NCBI GenBank assembly: GCA_964428225.1
Contig: CAYRXS010000024.1
Location: 1 to 41,749, forward strand
Length of the DNA stretch: 41,749 bases
Source: JBFMCU01 sp964428225
GTDB lineage: Bacteria; Planctomycetota; UBA1135; GCA-002686595
Direction of reading: 5' to 3'
Shown here: piece after piece, positions 16,103 through 24,899 of the stretch
Layout: each line of letters begins with the position of its first letter
Numbering within the stretch: position 1 is the first letter of the stretch
Notes under the pieces: generated by a model
Told to the model about the DNA's origin: nothing
The model's input: only the letters and a program-made list of their open reading frames with translations
The model's database searches: none
Position numbers and translations under genes: made by a program

Positions 16103-18577
16103 TCACTCGAAGGTGACCTCGGCCCGGTTCGAGACCGCGATCCCGCCGGCCACCTGCATCCCCTGCAGGTAGACGGTCGTTCCGATCAGTCCTGGATCGG
16201 TCGGAAGGGTGAGCACCGTGCGCGCCAGCCCGTCCGCGGGCACGACGCCGGACACCAGGTGGGAGGCGGTCGTGGGGTCGATCAGGATCGTCCCGTCGAC
16301 GTAAGGCAGGTCGATCGAGGCCGTGTCCGGGCTGTGGTAGATCGCCCACGGGCTGCCGGAATCGCCGGACATGTGAATGGCCATCGGCGTCCCGATCTGC
16401 GGTCGGCCGAAGGCGTTCACCCGCGGGCCGTCGTCGAAGATCTGGATTGCGAGCTCGTCGATCCCCGCCTCGACCAGCGAGTTGTTGGGGTCGTCCTCGG
16501 CGATGAAGCGCAGGCGCACCTGCGAGGTCTGGTCGACGAACTCTCCGACCGCGAACGTCACCTCGGTCCAGGAGTTCTCCGTGTCGTACAGGGTTTCGAG
16601 CGACACCCAGCTCGCGCCGTCGTCGTCCGAGATCTCGATCACGAAGTCGTCGTCCTGGGGGCTGCCGAGGTTCGCGTACCAGCGGGAGAACGACAGGAGC
16701 GCCCCCCCGACGCCCGAGAGGTCGATCCGCGGCGTGACGAGGGTCGTGTGCCCGTCGTCGACGTCGTCGCCCCCCGCGCTCGTGCTGCCGTTGCCGGTGG
16801 CGTAGCAGTTCACGCCCGGCGCCGGCGTCGCGTCGTTCTCGGGGTTCAGGTCCTCGCCGTTGTAGTCCGTGCCGACGGGATTGCCCCACTCCCAGATGCC
16901 GGTGCTCGCGTCGTCGCCGGGCGCGCCCATCGTCCAGCCGAGCTCCACCTCGACGTCGTCGGTGAGGAAGGGCCGGGCCTCGCCGGCGATGATCACGCCG
17001 TCGGTGGCGTCGGCGTGGCCTTCGTACTCGATGGCGGTCGTGAAGGGGATCGTCGTGCCCGACGGAATGCCGGCGTCGATGGTGAAGGCCAGGGGGGACG
17101 CGTTGTTGTTCGCGTTGGAGAACGGTCCCACGGCGCCGAGGGAGACGCTACCCGTGGTGATCGTGACGTGGGGGCTCGTGCTCGTCAGGGTGAGGGTCAC
17201 CGTCGTGCCCGGCGCGCTCGTTCCGCTGTTGCGGATCGAGTAGCGGAACTCGACCGACTCGCCCTCCTCGTAGTAGCCGTCCCCGTCGCCGACCTCGGAG
17301 CGGTCGAGAGTCAGCGTGCGGATGTACGCGCCCGCCGCCTGCGCGGTGCGCAGGAACATCAGCTCGTTCTCCTCGGCCAGGGGGATGATCCGGCTCGTGG
17401 GCGGCCAGAAGCCGTCCCCGTTCCCGCCGATCTCCACGGTCCAGGACAGGGTGCCGTGCTCTCCCTGGTCGTAGTCGATGGTGATACCGTTGGCGGGATA
17501 CAGCAGGGTCGATCCCTGTCCCCAGGGGTAGCCGCTGACCTCGGTCAGCAGGGGCGAGAGCTCCTGGTAGTCCCCCGCGTTGGGCGGGGGGGAGGACGTG
17601 TAGCCCCAGGGATAGAGGAGGAGGTCGGAGTAGGTGTGGGCGCTGATCGCGGTGCGGAAGTCGCGCGCCGTGATGAACGCCTCCATCGAGGACACCTCGG
17701 GCTCGCTCGCGGGGCCGGTGCCCCGGTACCCGTTCGAGGAGGGATCCCCGCTGGAGCCGTAGTCGTCGTAGCCCCACATGTAGGAGTAGTTGCGGTTCGG
17801 GTCGACGCCGTAGATGCCGCCTCCATTGTGACGCCGGTTCTTGCGCCACATGCCTCCCCCGTTGGGATCCGTGCTCTGGTTGTAGACGTAGCCGTCGGGG
17901 TTCACGCAGGGGATGAACCAGATCTCGCGGTTGTTCACGAGGTACGTCGCGAGCGGATCCGTACCGTAGTCCTCGACCAGGGCGAGCAGGGCCCAGATCG
18001 TGGCTTGCATGCTCTCCGGCTCGCGCGCGTGGTGCATGGCGTCGAAGCGGGCCTCGGGCTCGCTCTCGTCGACGGTCGGATTGTCGGAGAGCTTGATCGC
18101 CCACAGGTCGCGGCCCTCGATCGACGTGCCGATGCTGAACTTCGCGGTCGTGATGCCCGGGTAGGCGGCGGCGATCTGGTCGAGCACGGAGACGATCTCG
18201 CTCCACGTGTAGAAGCCGCCCATCGATCCCTGACCGAAGGGGGGGCTGAGCCAGGATCCACGCGACGCGGGCGCGGCCATCGGGTTGTTGGTCAGTCGCG
18301 ACTGGTAGAAGGCGACCAGGTCCTCGTGAACGACGCGGTAGGGGATGCGGTTGCTCTCGAGCAACGCGCGCTCGCGTGCGTCGCAGACGAGCTCCGCGCC
18401 CACCGGGCTCACCGAGGCGATGTCGAGCCCCAGCCGTTGCAGGTCCGCGACGGCCGCGTCGCCGAGCTCGACGACGACCAGGCTCGGTCGGTAGACGTCC
18501 CCGGCGTTCGGGGCGGGAGAGGCTTGGGGGAGGATCGCGCCGAGCGCGAGAACGAGGGGAGCGGCGAAGGGAATCAT
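16103..18577 (-). CDS. Secreted M14 zinc carboxypeptidase, paralog B
   Basis: An 824-residue exported protein with a signal peptide (1-20) and the same architecture as the protein at 8720-11221. The M14 domain (about 110-415) has a complete site: H183, R185 and E186 in 'HHAREPES', R245 in 'MWRKNRR', N261-R262 in 'DPNRNY', H314 in 'SAHTYSD' and E382 in 'SWTVEIGG'. It is followed by a beta-sandwich with 'FRYSIRNSG', an immune-inhibitor-A/MAM-like domain ('YATGNGST', 'LSFSRWYANL'), and the shared C-terminal domain ending in 'SNRAEVTFE'. GAGG 5 bases before ATG 18577 supports the start. It probably removes C-terminal residues from peptides outside the cell; the additional domains may anchor or target it. 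Confidence 0.9.
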   Translation of the reverse strand: MIPFAAPLVLALGAILPQASPAPNAGDVYRPSLVVVELGDAAVADLQRLGLDIASVSPVGAELVCDARERALLESNRIPYRVVHEDLVAFYQSRLTNNPMAAPASRGSWLSPPFGQGSMGGFYTWSEIVSVLDQIAAAYPGITTAKFSIGTSIEGRDLWAIKLSDNPTVDESEPEARFDAMHHAREPESMQATIWALLALVEDYGTDPLATYLVNNREIWFIPCVNPDGYVYNQSTDPNGGGMWRKNRRHNGGGIYGVDPNRNYSYMWGYDDYGSSGDPSSNGYRGTGPASEPEVSSMEAFITARDFRTAISAHTYSDLLLYPWGYTSSPPPNAGDYQELSPLLTEVSGYPWGQGSTLLYPANGITIDYDQGEHGTLSWTVEIGGNGDGFWPPTSRIIPLAEENELMFLRTAQAAGAYIRTLTLDRSEVGDGDGYYEEGESVEFRYSIRNSGTSAPGTTVTLTLTSTSPHVTITTGSVSLGAVGPFSNANNNASPLAFTIDAGIPSGTTIPFTTAIEYEGHADATDGVIIAGEARPFLTDDVEVELGWTMGAPGDDASTGIWEWGNPVGTDYNGEDLNPENDATPAPGVNCYATGNGSTSAGGDDVDDGHTTLVTPRIDLSGVGGALLSFSRWYANLGSPQDDDFVIEISDDDGASWVSLETLYDTENSWTEVTFAVGEFVDQTSQVRLRFIAEDDPNNSLVEAGIDELAIQIFDDGPRVNAFGRPQIGTPMAIHMSGDSGSPWAIYHSPDTASIDLPYVDGTILIDPTTASHLVSGVVPADGLARTVLTLPTDPGLIGTTVYLQGMQVAGGIAVSNRAEVTFE

Positions 18578-18783
18578 GGCGGCCTCGAGGGGAAGGGGGG
18601 CATCTCTCGGTATGAGCGATTCTATCGGCTCCGGGTTCCCTCGACGGCGACGGAACCTCGCGGGATTCCTCGCGGAGGGCTCGTGGCCTCGCTTCGATAC
18701 ACCGCCGTAACAATCGCCGGACTCCGGGGCGGGGACGGAAGAAAGTGGCGCCGCCGAGCACGACGGCGCGGTAGCTTCCCGGA
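18578..18783. promoter_or_regulatory. Divergent intergenic region, carboxypeptidase B / MATE
   Basis: 206 bases between two divergent genes; both promoters should lie here. I see no open frame with coding character and no RNA gene. No convincing -35/-10 pair was found. Confidence 0.25.
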
Positions 18784-20130
18784 ATGAGCTCCTGGCGAGG
18801 AGAAGTGCGCGAGCAGATCCGGCTCGCCGTGCCCGTCGTCCTGATCCAGGTCGGCCTGATGACCATGGGCCTGGTCGACGCCGGGTTCATGGGGCGCGTC
18901 TCGGCGAAGGACCTGGCCGCGGTGTTCCTCGGGGACACGTGGGTCTTCTTCTTCCTCTGCTTCGGCATGGGCACGCTCACCGCCCTCGATCCCGTGATCA
19001 GCCAGGCGTGGGGCGCGAAGGACACGACCGCGATCACGCGGGGAATGCAGAGAGGGCTCCTGCTCGCGGTCGTGCTGTCGGTGCCGATCGCCTGCATCAT
19101 TCCCTAGGCGGGGCCGGTTCTCCTGTCTCTGAGCCAGCCCCCCGAGGTCGTGGAGACCGCGGCGGTGTACTCCAAGGTCCTCGTGGGAAGCGTGCCCGCC
19201 TTTCTGCTGTTCGTCGCGCTGCGCCAGGGTCTTCAGGCGATGCACTTCATGCGGCCGCTCGTGATCGTCATCGTCCTGTCGAACCTGCTGAACATTGTTC
19301 TGGACTGGGCCCTGATCATGGGCCACCTGGGCAGTCCGCCGCTCGGCGCGCTGGGTTCCGCGATCGCCACCCTGATCTCGCGGTGGAGCATGGTGGTCCT
19401 GCTGCTGCTCATCGGGTGGCCGATCCTGCGCCGGCACCTCTCGACCCTGGATCCCCTCTCCTTCGCCGTCCGCCCGATCTGGCGCATGGTGCGGATCGGC
19501 GCGCCGGTCGGCGGCCAATTCATGATCGAGATCGGCGCCTTCGGCACGGTCGCCCTCATGATGGGCACCCTGGGCGAGGTCGAGCTCTCCGGCCACAACG
19601 TGGCCCTCAAGCTCGCGTCCTTCTCGTTCATGGTGCCCCTGGGGATCTCGATGGCCGGCGCGGTGCGCGTGGGAAACGCGATCGGCCGCGGAGATCCGGC
19701 GGGGGTGCGACGCGCGGCGGGCGTGGCCCTCGCGGGAGGAGCGGGCGTCATGCTCGTCTTCGCCGCCGCCTTCCTCATCGCCCCCTGGTCGCTCTCCCGG
19801 ATCTTCACGGACATCGACGAGGTGCTCACGATCGCCGCGGTCCTGGTTCCCCTCGCCGGCTTCTTCCAGGTGTTCGACGGAACCCAGGTCGTGGCGATGG
19901 GCGTGCTGCGGGGCAGCGCCGACACGCGCACCCCGATGTTGATTCACCTCGCGGGCTTCTGGCTGGTGGGCGTGCCGATCGCCTGGTTGCTGGCGTTCCG
20001 CTTCGACCTCGGCCCCGAGGGCCTGTGGTGGGGGCTCGTCGTCGCCCTCGCCGCGGTCGCCGTCACTCAGGTGCTGCGCGTGCGCGTCCGCTTCGCCCGC
20101 ACGATCGAGCGGGTGAGGCTCGACGGGTGA
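18784..20130 (+). pseudogene. MATE-family efflux transporter interrupted by in-frame TAG
   Basis: Apart from TAG at 19105-19107, one frame covers 449 codons, the normal MATE length, with about twelve membrane segments. It begins 'IRLAVPVVLIQVGLMTMGLV' and has 'MGRVSAKDLAAV' and 'GMGTLTALDPVISQAWGA', typical of MATE/DinF proteins. The amber codon falls after '...IACIIP' and before 'AGPVLLSLSQPPEVVE', in a loop where homologs often have Trp, so a G-to-A change in TGG would explain it. It is not TGA, so selenocysteine does not apply. Either a recent nonsense mutation, a sequencing or assembly error, or suppression is possible. The rest of the gene shows no decay. Confidence 0.75.
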
Positions 20131-20140
20131 CGGACGTACG

Positions 20141-21976
20141 TCAGTCGTCGTGGCCCTCGCCTTGGTGATCCTTGACGGCTTCCAGGTCGTCCGGATCGAG
20201 AAGGCCGAATGCCTCATACTCGTCGAGCAGCCCCGTGGGGAGGGGGGAGCAAGCGATCAAGACCACCCCCAGGTCGTCCGACTCCATCGGGGGATCACGG
20301 TACAGAAGGTCCTTGTGTTCCGAGAGCTCGAGGGGGGTGTTCTCGAGGAGCACAGTCTTGAGGTCACCGGTCTCCAGGATCGGATCGTCGATAGCGGCCT
20401 GGACGAGGTCGGTGTCCAGGGGCGACGCGTTGAGCAACGCGGTCATCAGATCGCCCGAGGAGACGGGCTCCGGCAGGCCGAACTTGGCGGCGAGGTCGGA
20501 GGTGGTCGGAGGGGGCTCGGGAGGATCCTCGGGGAAGTAGACGACCTCCTCCCCGTCGCGCCACAGATCGAGCACGAAGGCGACGTCGGTCCAGTCGAAG
20601 TCGCTCTCCCAGCCCTCGTAGGACGCGGTGGCTCCGTCGTGGTCGACGTACGTCGTCTCCAGGATCTGATCCGCGTGGGCGTCGGCGGGCGAGGGACAGG
20701 CGTTCTCGTCGATGCCGTCGATCAGGAAGGGATTCGTGATCAGGCCGTTGGTCTCGTTGCTCAGGTCGAGGATGCGCCACGAGAGGAACGAGGGTAGCGC
20801 GGCCAGCCGGGCCAGCTCCTGCAGACCGCAGTCGAAGTGGAGCTTCGCGGGTCCGACCAGCTCGAGCTGGTTGCAGACGACGGCTCCGAAGAGCTCGAAA
20901 TCTCCGGAGATCACGACCTCGGCCTCGGGAGCGTACACGATGCCGTAGAAGTGTGTCGTAGCGCCCAGGTCGACGGCACCTGTCACCGTGTCCGCCACCT
21001 GAAGACCGACCTCGGCCGGATACGGGCTCGAGGTGGACACGGCGGATCCCTCCGAGAGCGCGAGCTCCTCGGTCACCGTGAGGGAGATCTCGCCCGCCGT
21101 CGTGTCGAAGCTCAGACCTCCGTTCGAGTTCACGAGGAGCCTGCCTACCACGATCGTCGACGGCCCCTGGAGCACGACGTCCGCGCCGGACGTCACGTGG
21201 AGCATCTCGAAGCCCCATATCCCCGCGGGGATGATCAGGGGCTCCGGTGAGTCATGCGTCACCGGAGGTTGCAGTGGTACGTCGGGGACGACGACGGGAG
21301 GAAGGGTCTGAGGCCGGTTGGAGGACGTCACCTCGCCCGTCACCTCGACCTCCCCGACCTGCGTCAGGGAACCGGTCGGCCCCGGGGAGACGTCGCCGAG
21401 GATCTGCGTCGGCAGCTCGGGCGTCCCCGTGGCCGTGATGCTCTCGTCGGAGCCGAGCTGTCCCACGTCGTTCTCGCCATTCGCCATGTGCCACTCGTAG
21501 CTTGCTTCCCGGGAGTCCCAGCCGTCGAGCAGCGAGCCGGGCGGGACGTACAGCGGCCGGGCGGAGAACCACCCGAGCGTGGCGACGCTGTGCTCCCCCT
21601 TCTCCGCGACGAGGGAGAGGACCGTCTTGCCGGTTCGCACCCGGCCCGTCGACTCGAGCCGCACCACGTCCTCCTCGAGCTCGGTGGCCTCGACCCAGAA
21701 GAAGCCGTCGCCGAACATCGCGGGCTCCTTCGGCGTTCCGACGTTGCCCGTCTTGCCGATCGTGAGCCCGGCGTAGGCCTCGGTGAGCCCCGCCTCGGCC
21801 ATGTAGAAGGCCATCTTCTGATCCCCGGCCGCCTGCCGGCGGCTGGTCACGCTCGACGTGTACTCCAGGAAGACGGTGGCGAAGAGCCCGACGATCACCA
21901 CGGTCATCAGGGCGATGATGAGGGCACTGCCCGACCGCGTCGAGCGCGGCGGCGTGAGCGAACGTGACGGCTTCAT
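20141..21976 (-). CDS. PilX-like type IV pilus-associated protein with C-terminal repeats
   Basis: A 611-residue protein. I place the start at ATG 21976, because GGAGG lies 8 bases upstream and the protein then begins with a short basic stretch and one membrane helix (about 17-38, 'SALIIALMTVVIVGLFATVF'), as in PilX/PilV-like minor pilins. 'DQKMAFYMAEAGLTEAYAGL' follows, the usual PilX_N continuation. Residues about 180-420 are beta-rich, including 'VTSGADVVLQGPSTIVVGRL' and 'FYGIVYAPEAEVVISGDFEL', similar to polymer-like bactofilin/DUF7305 strands. Residues 504-611 contain acidic ~29-residue repeats. The protein probably belongs to a pilus or pseudopilus apparatus whose other genes are not here. 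Confidence 0.72.
   Translation of the reverse strand: MKPSRSLTPPRSTRSGSALIIALMTVVIVGLFATVFLEYTSSVTSRRQAAGDQKMAFYMAEAGLTEAYAGLTIGKTGNVGTPKEPAMFGDGFFWVEATELEEDVVRLESTGRVRTGKTVLSLVAEKGEHSVATLGWFSARPLYVPPGSLLDGWDSREASYEWHMANGENDVGQLGSDESITATGTPELPTQILGDVSPGPTGSLTQVGEVEVTGEVTSSNRPQTLPPVVVPDVPLQPPVTHDSPEPLIIPAGIWGFEMLHVTSGADVVLQGPSTIVVGRLLVNSNGGLSFDTTAGEISLTVTEELALSEGSAVSTSSPYPAEVGLQVADTVTGAVDLGATTHFYGIVYAPEAEVVISGDFELFGAVVCNQLELVGPAKLHFDCGLQELARLAALPSFLSWRILDLSNETNGLITNPFLIDGIDENACPSPADAHADQILETTYVDHDGATASYEGWESDFDWTDVAFVLDLWRDGEEVVYFPEDPPEPPPTTSDLAAKFGLPEPVSSGDLMTALLNASPLDTDLVQAAIDDPILETGDLKTVLLENTPLELSEHKDLLYRDPPMESDDLGVVLIACSPLPTGLLDEYEAFGLLDPDDLEAVKDHQGEGHDD
20144..20467 (-). repeat. About 3.5 tandem ~29-residue acidic repeats at the C-terminus of the PilX-like protein
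   Basis: The units follow the pattern P-(V/I/P/L)-x-x-(G/D)-DL-xx-(V/A)LL-xx-(S/T)PL, then about 12 residues ending in D. They read PVSSGDLMTALLNASPL, PILETGDLKTVLLENTPL, PPMESDDLGVVLIACSPL and a partial unit starting GLLDPDDLEAV. Amphipathic helical repeats are likely. Confidence 0.6.
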
Positions 21977-22184
21977 GGAGGGAACCTCCACGGATGGCGA
22001 GGGTGGCGATGGCTGGGTGGCGGGAGTTCTGGGGAGCCCCGCATGAGCCATCGAGGAGCCGGCGGCCCCACCTGAAGCCCATCCCCCCGAATCGAGCGTC
22101 GCGAGGGAGCCCGGCCGACTCAAGTCCTTGACCTTCAAGGGGTTGCGGCCTCGCCCGCCGCGCGGCGACCGGATCCGAGCCGTC

Positions 22185-23960
22185 TCAGCGGCCCGCGTGG
22201 AAGGCCCGGCGGTTCGCGATGGCCTCCGAGCTCGTGAGGGGGCGCCCGTAGACCCGCAGCAGGGGCAGGGATCCGGCGAGCTCGGGGGCGAGGCTCAGCC
22301 GCGGCGCGCCGTCGACGGCGCCGAGCGCCTCGGGGAACCGGCCCCAGCCGTACTGACGCTCTCCCCCGTCGCCGACCCGGCCGTCCACGACGAAGGTGAT
22401 GATCCGGGGGCCGGCGTCCACGGTGATCACCACGTGGTGGAGCCGGTTCGCCTGCAGGATCCCGGGATCGCCGTCCCAGACCGCGCACGTCTCGCCGTCG
22501 TCGAGCTCGATCCGCACGCTCGCGTCCTCCGTCGTCAGGACGACGAGCCCCCGCCCCGCGGCGGTCCGCCCGTCGAGGAGGATGCGCGGGGTTTCCGGCT
22601 CCTCGGTCCGCAGTGCGAGCTCGACGGAGAATCCGCCCCGCGCGCGCAGGTCGGGAAGGTGCGGCGCGTCCACCCGGACACCGCGCAGGTCGCGACCCTC
22701 GAGCTCCAGCGCCAGGCCCGCCCTCGCCACCTCGCTCCTCGTGCCCTGGGTCCACAGCCCCTCGAGCAGCGCGGCGTCGATCTCGTGGACGCGAGCGATC
22801 TCCTTCTGCGTCTCGGTGACCCAGTAGCGTCCGTCCCGTTCGAGCAGGTCGGGGTAGCTGATGCGCGTCGTCGGGTCGTCGTCGTACAGCAGGATCTCGG
22901 GCTGCGACCAGTGGATGGCGCCGTCCCGCTCGATCCCCCCGCTGATCCAGGCAGGGTTGCGGTCGCGGAAGTCCCGGCCGCCGTGGTGGTGGAACCAGAA
23001 GAGGAAGCGGCCGTCGCTCGTTCGCCACAGGCGCGGGCACGCCCGCGGATTCTCGAACGGGCGCCCGTCGGGCTCATAGGTGGCCTTCGCGGGTGGCGTC
23101 CACGTATGCCCCCCGTCGCGGCTGACGGCGTGGCAGGGATGGCCCGCGACGGTCCGGTACATGCAATGGAGCGCGCCGTCGTCGAGGGCGACGAGGTTGT
23201 GCTCCTCCGCGATCGGCCCCTCCGGCGCGCGCAGCCCGACGTCCCCGTCGGGGAGCATCATCCACCGATGCCGCGCGGGATCGTCCTCGTCGAGCAGGTT
23301 GACGCAACGGAGGAACCACCCCTCCGTCCGATCCACCACGTATTCCGCGATCTTGCTGAAGCCCAGGTAGACGGTGCGGTCGACGACGATCGGCTTGCCG
23401 ATGCCCCAGAACATCTGGACCTCGCCGTTCCAGTCGTTGATGCGGTCGTACTCCGTCGAGCGGATGGGGATTCGCGATCTCGCCTCGGACCACGTGCGGC
23501 CGTGGTCGTCGGAGTAGCGGTACACGTACCAGCCGAGCATGTCGGCGCGGATGCCCGTCCGCTCTCCCAGGGTGTCGATCCGGTCGCCGTTGTAGACGTA
23601 GAACGCGTACACCCGCCCCGAAGGCGTGACCAGGGGCATCACCCAGGAGGCCTCCGGCCCGTCCGCCGGCTCGATGTCGATCAGCTCCGACCAGCTCCGC
23701 CCCTCGTCCGCGCTGATCGTGGCCACGACGTGCTGCCCCCCCTGCCCCTCGTGACCCGCCCCGGTGGTCATGGTGCACAGCCAGTTGCCGTCCTTCGTCA
23801 CCACGACGTAGGGCTGGTCGCAGTACCCCTCGTCGGGGATCACCCGTCCGTTGCGGATGTCGCGCCAGTCGTCGCCTCGCTCCTCCGTTTCCGCGAGATG
23901 GGTCATCGGGGCGAGCGCGGAGCCCGGGGCGACGACGATGGGGAGCAGAGCCGCGAACAT
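22185..23960 (-). CDS. Sialidase-like (BNR) protein with C-terminal LamG-like domain
   Basis: A 591-residue exported protein. The start at ATG 23960 is preferred over ATG 23966 because GAGGAGGT is 6-8 bases upstream of it and touches the earlier ATG. A short hydrophobic leader covers about 1-18. Residues 30-395 form a six-bladed sialidase-type propeller with Asp boxes 'SADEGRSW', 'SDDHGRTW' and 'SRDGGHTW'. Residues about 400-591 form a concanavalin-like jelly roll ('GGFSVELALRT', 'LHHVVITVDAG', 'PLLRVYGRPLTSSEA'). It may be a glycosidase or a sugar-binding protein; true sialidase residues could not be confirmed. It is divergent from the ROK kinase gene (81-base gap), suggesting a shared glycan-use function. 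Confidence 0.78.
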   Translation of the reverse strand: MFAALLPIVVAPGSALAPMTHLAETEERGDDWRDIRNGRVIPDEGYCDQPYVVVTKDGNWLCTMTTGAGHEGQGGQHVVATISADEGRSWSELIDIEPADGPEASWVMPLVTPSGRVYAFYVYNGDRIDTLGERTGIRADMLGWYVYRYSDDHGRTWSEARSRIPIRSTEYDRINDWNGEVQMFWGIGKPIVVDRTVYLGFSKIAEYVVDRTEGWFLRCVNLLDEDDPARHRWMMLPDGDVGLRAPEGPIAEEHNLVALDDGALHCMYRTVAGHPCHAVSRDGGHTWTPPAKATYEPDGRPFENPRACPRLWRTSDGRFLFWFHHHGGRDFRDRNPAWISGGIERDGAIHWSQPEILLYDDDPTTRISYPDLLERDGRYWVTETQKEIARVHEIDAALLEGLWTQGTRSEVARAGLALELEGRDLRGVRVDAPHLPDLRARGGFSVELALRTEEPETPRILLDGRTAAGRGLVVLTTEDASVRIELDDGETCAVWDGDPGILQANRLHHVVITVDAGPRIITFVVDGRVGDGGERQYGWGRFPEALGAVDGAPRLSLAPELAGSLPLLRVYGRPLTSSEAIANRRAFHAGR

Positions 23961-24041
23961 GGACATACCTCCTCGTCCCGGACTCCTGGAGGATGGACCG
24001 CGAGCATCGCTTGGTCCATCATCTCGGTCGAGGACGCTTCT

Positions 24042-24893
24042 GTGTCACTGTACGTCGGGCTGGACGTGGGCGGAACCAAGCTCCTGGTCGCGAGCGCGAA
24101 TCGCGACGGGGAGGTGCTCCGCCGTACGCGCGAGGACACCCCGCTCGACCTCGCCGAGGGGATCGACGCCCTGCACCGGATGATCGCGGTCGTGATCGGC
24201 GACGAGGCCCCCGCGGCGATCGGGGCGGCGGTAGGGGGGCCGCTGGATCGGGAGCGCGGGATCGTGTCGCCGCTGCACCAGCCGCGCTGGCGGGACGTCG
24301 CGCTGCGGGAGATCTTCGAGGAGCGGTGGGGCTGTCCGCTCCTCGTCGAGGTCGACACGGACGCCGCGGCCCTCGGCGAGCATCGCTTCGGTGGGGGGAC
24401 GGCCTCGCGCCTGCTCTACGTCACGCTGAGCACGGGGATCGGGGGCGGGTTCCTCGTCGACGGCGAGGTGTACCGGGGCGCGGGCGGGGGACACCCGGAG
24501 ATCGGGCACCAGTCCGTTCCCCTCCGGTGCTCGCATCCCGAGCGCGTCGCGTGCGAGTGCGGAGCCCCCGACTGCCTCGAGGCCCTGGCTTCGGGCAACG
24601 GCATCCGTCGCGTCTACGGCAAGCCCGCCGAGGAGCTGGGCGAGGGCGAGTGGCGCGAGGTCGCCTGGCACCTGGGGCAGGGGCTGCGCAACCTGGCCGC
24701 GATCTACTTGCCCGACGAGGTCGTCCTCGGCGGGGGCGTCGCCATGGGTGGAGGCGAGGCGCTCGTCGACGCCGCAACGGAGATCATGCGCGAGCACCTG
24801 CGCCTCGTGGCCGCGCCGACGGTGCGGTTGAGCCGCCTCGGAAGCGAGACGGCGCTGATGGGCGCGATCGCCCTGGCCCTGCGCGGAGCCTGA
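24042..24893 (+). CDS. ROK family sugar kinase
   Basis: A 283-residue cytoplasmic kinase starting at GTG 24042 with AGGA 7 bases upstream. The N-terminal phosphate loop is 'VGLDVGGTKLLVA'. The central ATP-site motif is 'LYVTLSTGIGGGFLVDG'. The ROK signature with its zinc site is present: 'GHPEIGHQSV', then 'CECGAPDCLEALASG' (His and three Cys ligands). 'DEVVLGGGVAMGGG' is the usual C-terminal strand. The length is typical. ROK enzymes phosphorylate glucose, fructose, N-acetylglucosamine or N-acetylmannosamine; the substrate cannot be fixed. It lies divergent from the sialidase-like gene and 6 bases from the stop of the convergent C25 peptidase gene. Confidence 0.88.
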   Translation: MSLYVGLDVGGTKLLVASANRDGEVLRRTREDTPLDLAEGIDALHRMIAVVIGDEAPAAIGAAVGGPLDRERGIVSPLHQPRWRDVALREIFEERWGCPLLVEVDTDAAALGEHRFGGGTASRLLYVTLSTGIGGGFLVDGEVYRGAGGGHPEIGHQSVPLRCSHPERVACECGAPDCLEALASGNGIRRVYGKPAEELGEGEWREVAWHLGQGLRNLAAIYLPDEVVLGGGVAMGGGEALVDAATEIMREHLRLVAAPTVRLSRLGSETALMGAIALALRGA

Positions 24894-24899
24894 CGCGGG

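Noticed and set aside
19105..19107. TAG in the MATE gene as a pyrrolysine codon
   Set aside because: No pyl genes or pyrrolysine-type enzyme context is visible, and the position is one where Trp is plausible; mutation or error is simpler.
21977..22138. N-terminal extension of the PilX-like protein
   Set aside because: The extension is low-complexity and has no ribosome binding site, whereas ATG 21976 has GGAGG at good spacing and gives a normal pilin-like N-terminus.
22020..22184. Possible RNA element in the leader of the PilX-like gene, with short inverted repeats such as AAGTCCTTGACCTTCAAGG
   Set aside because: Pairing is short and imperfect and no known riboswitch or tRNA pattern fits.
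22128..24041. Open frame on the + strand extending upstream of the ROK kinase
   Set aside because: It lies antisense to the sialidase-like gene and has no domain; the kinase starts at GTG 24042 with its own ribosome binding site.
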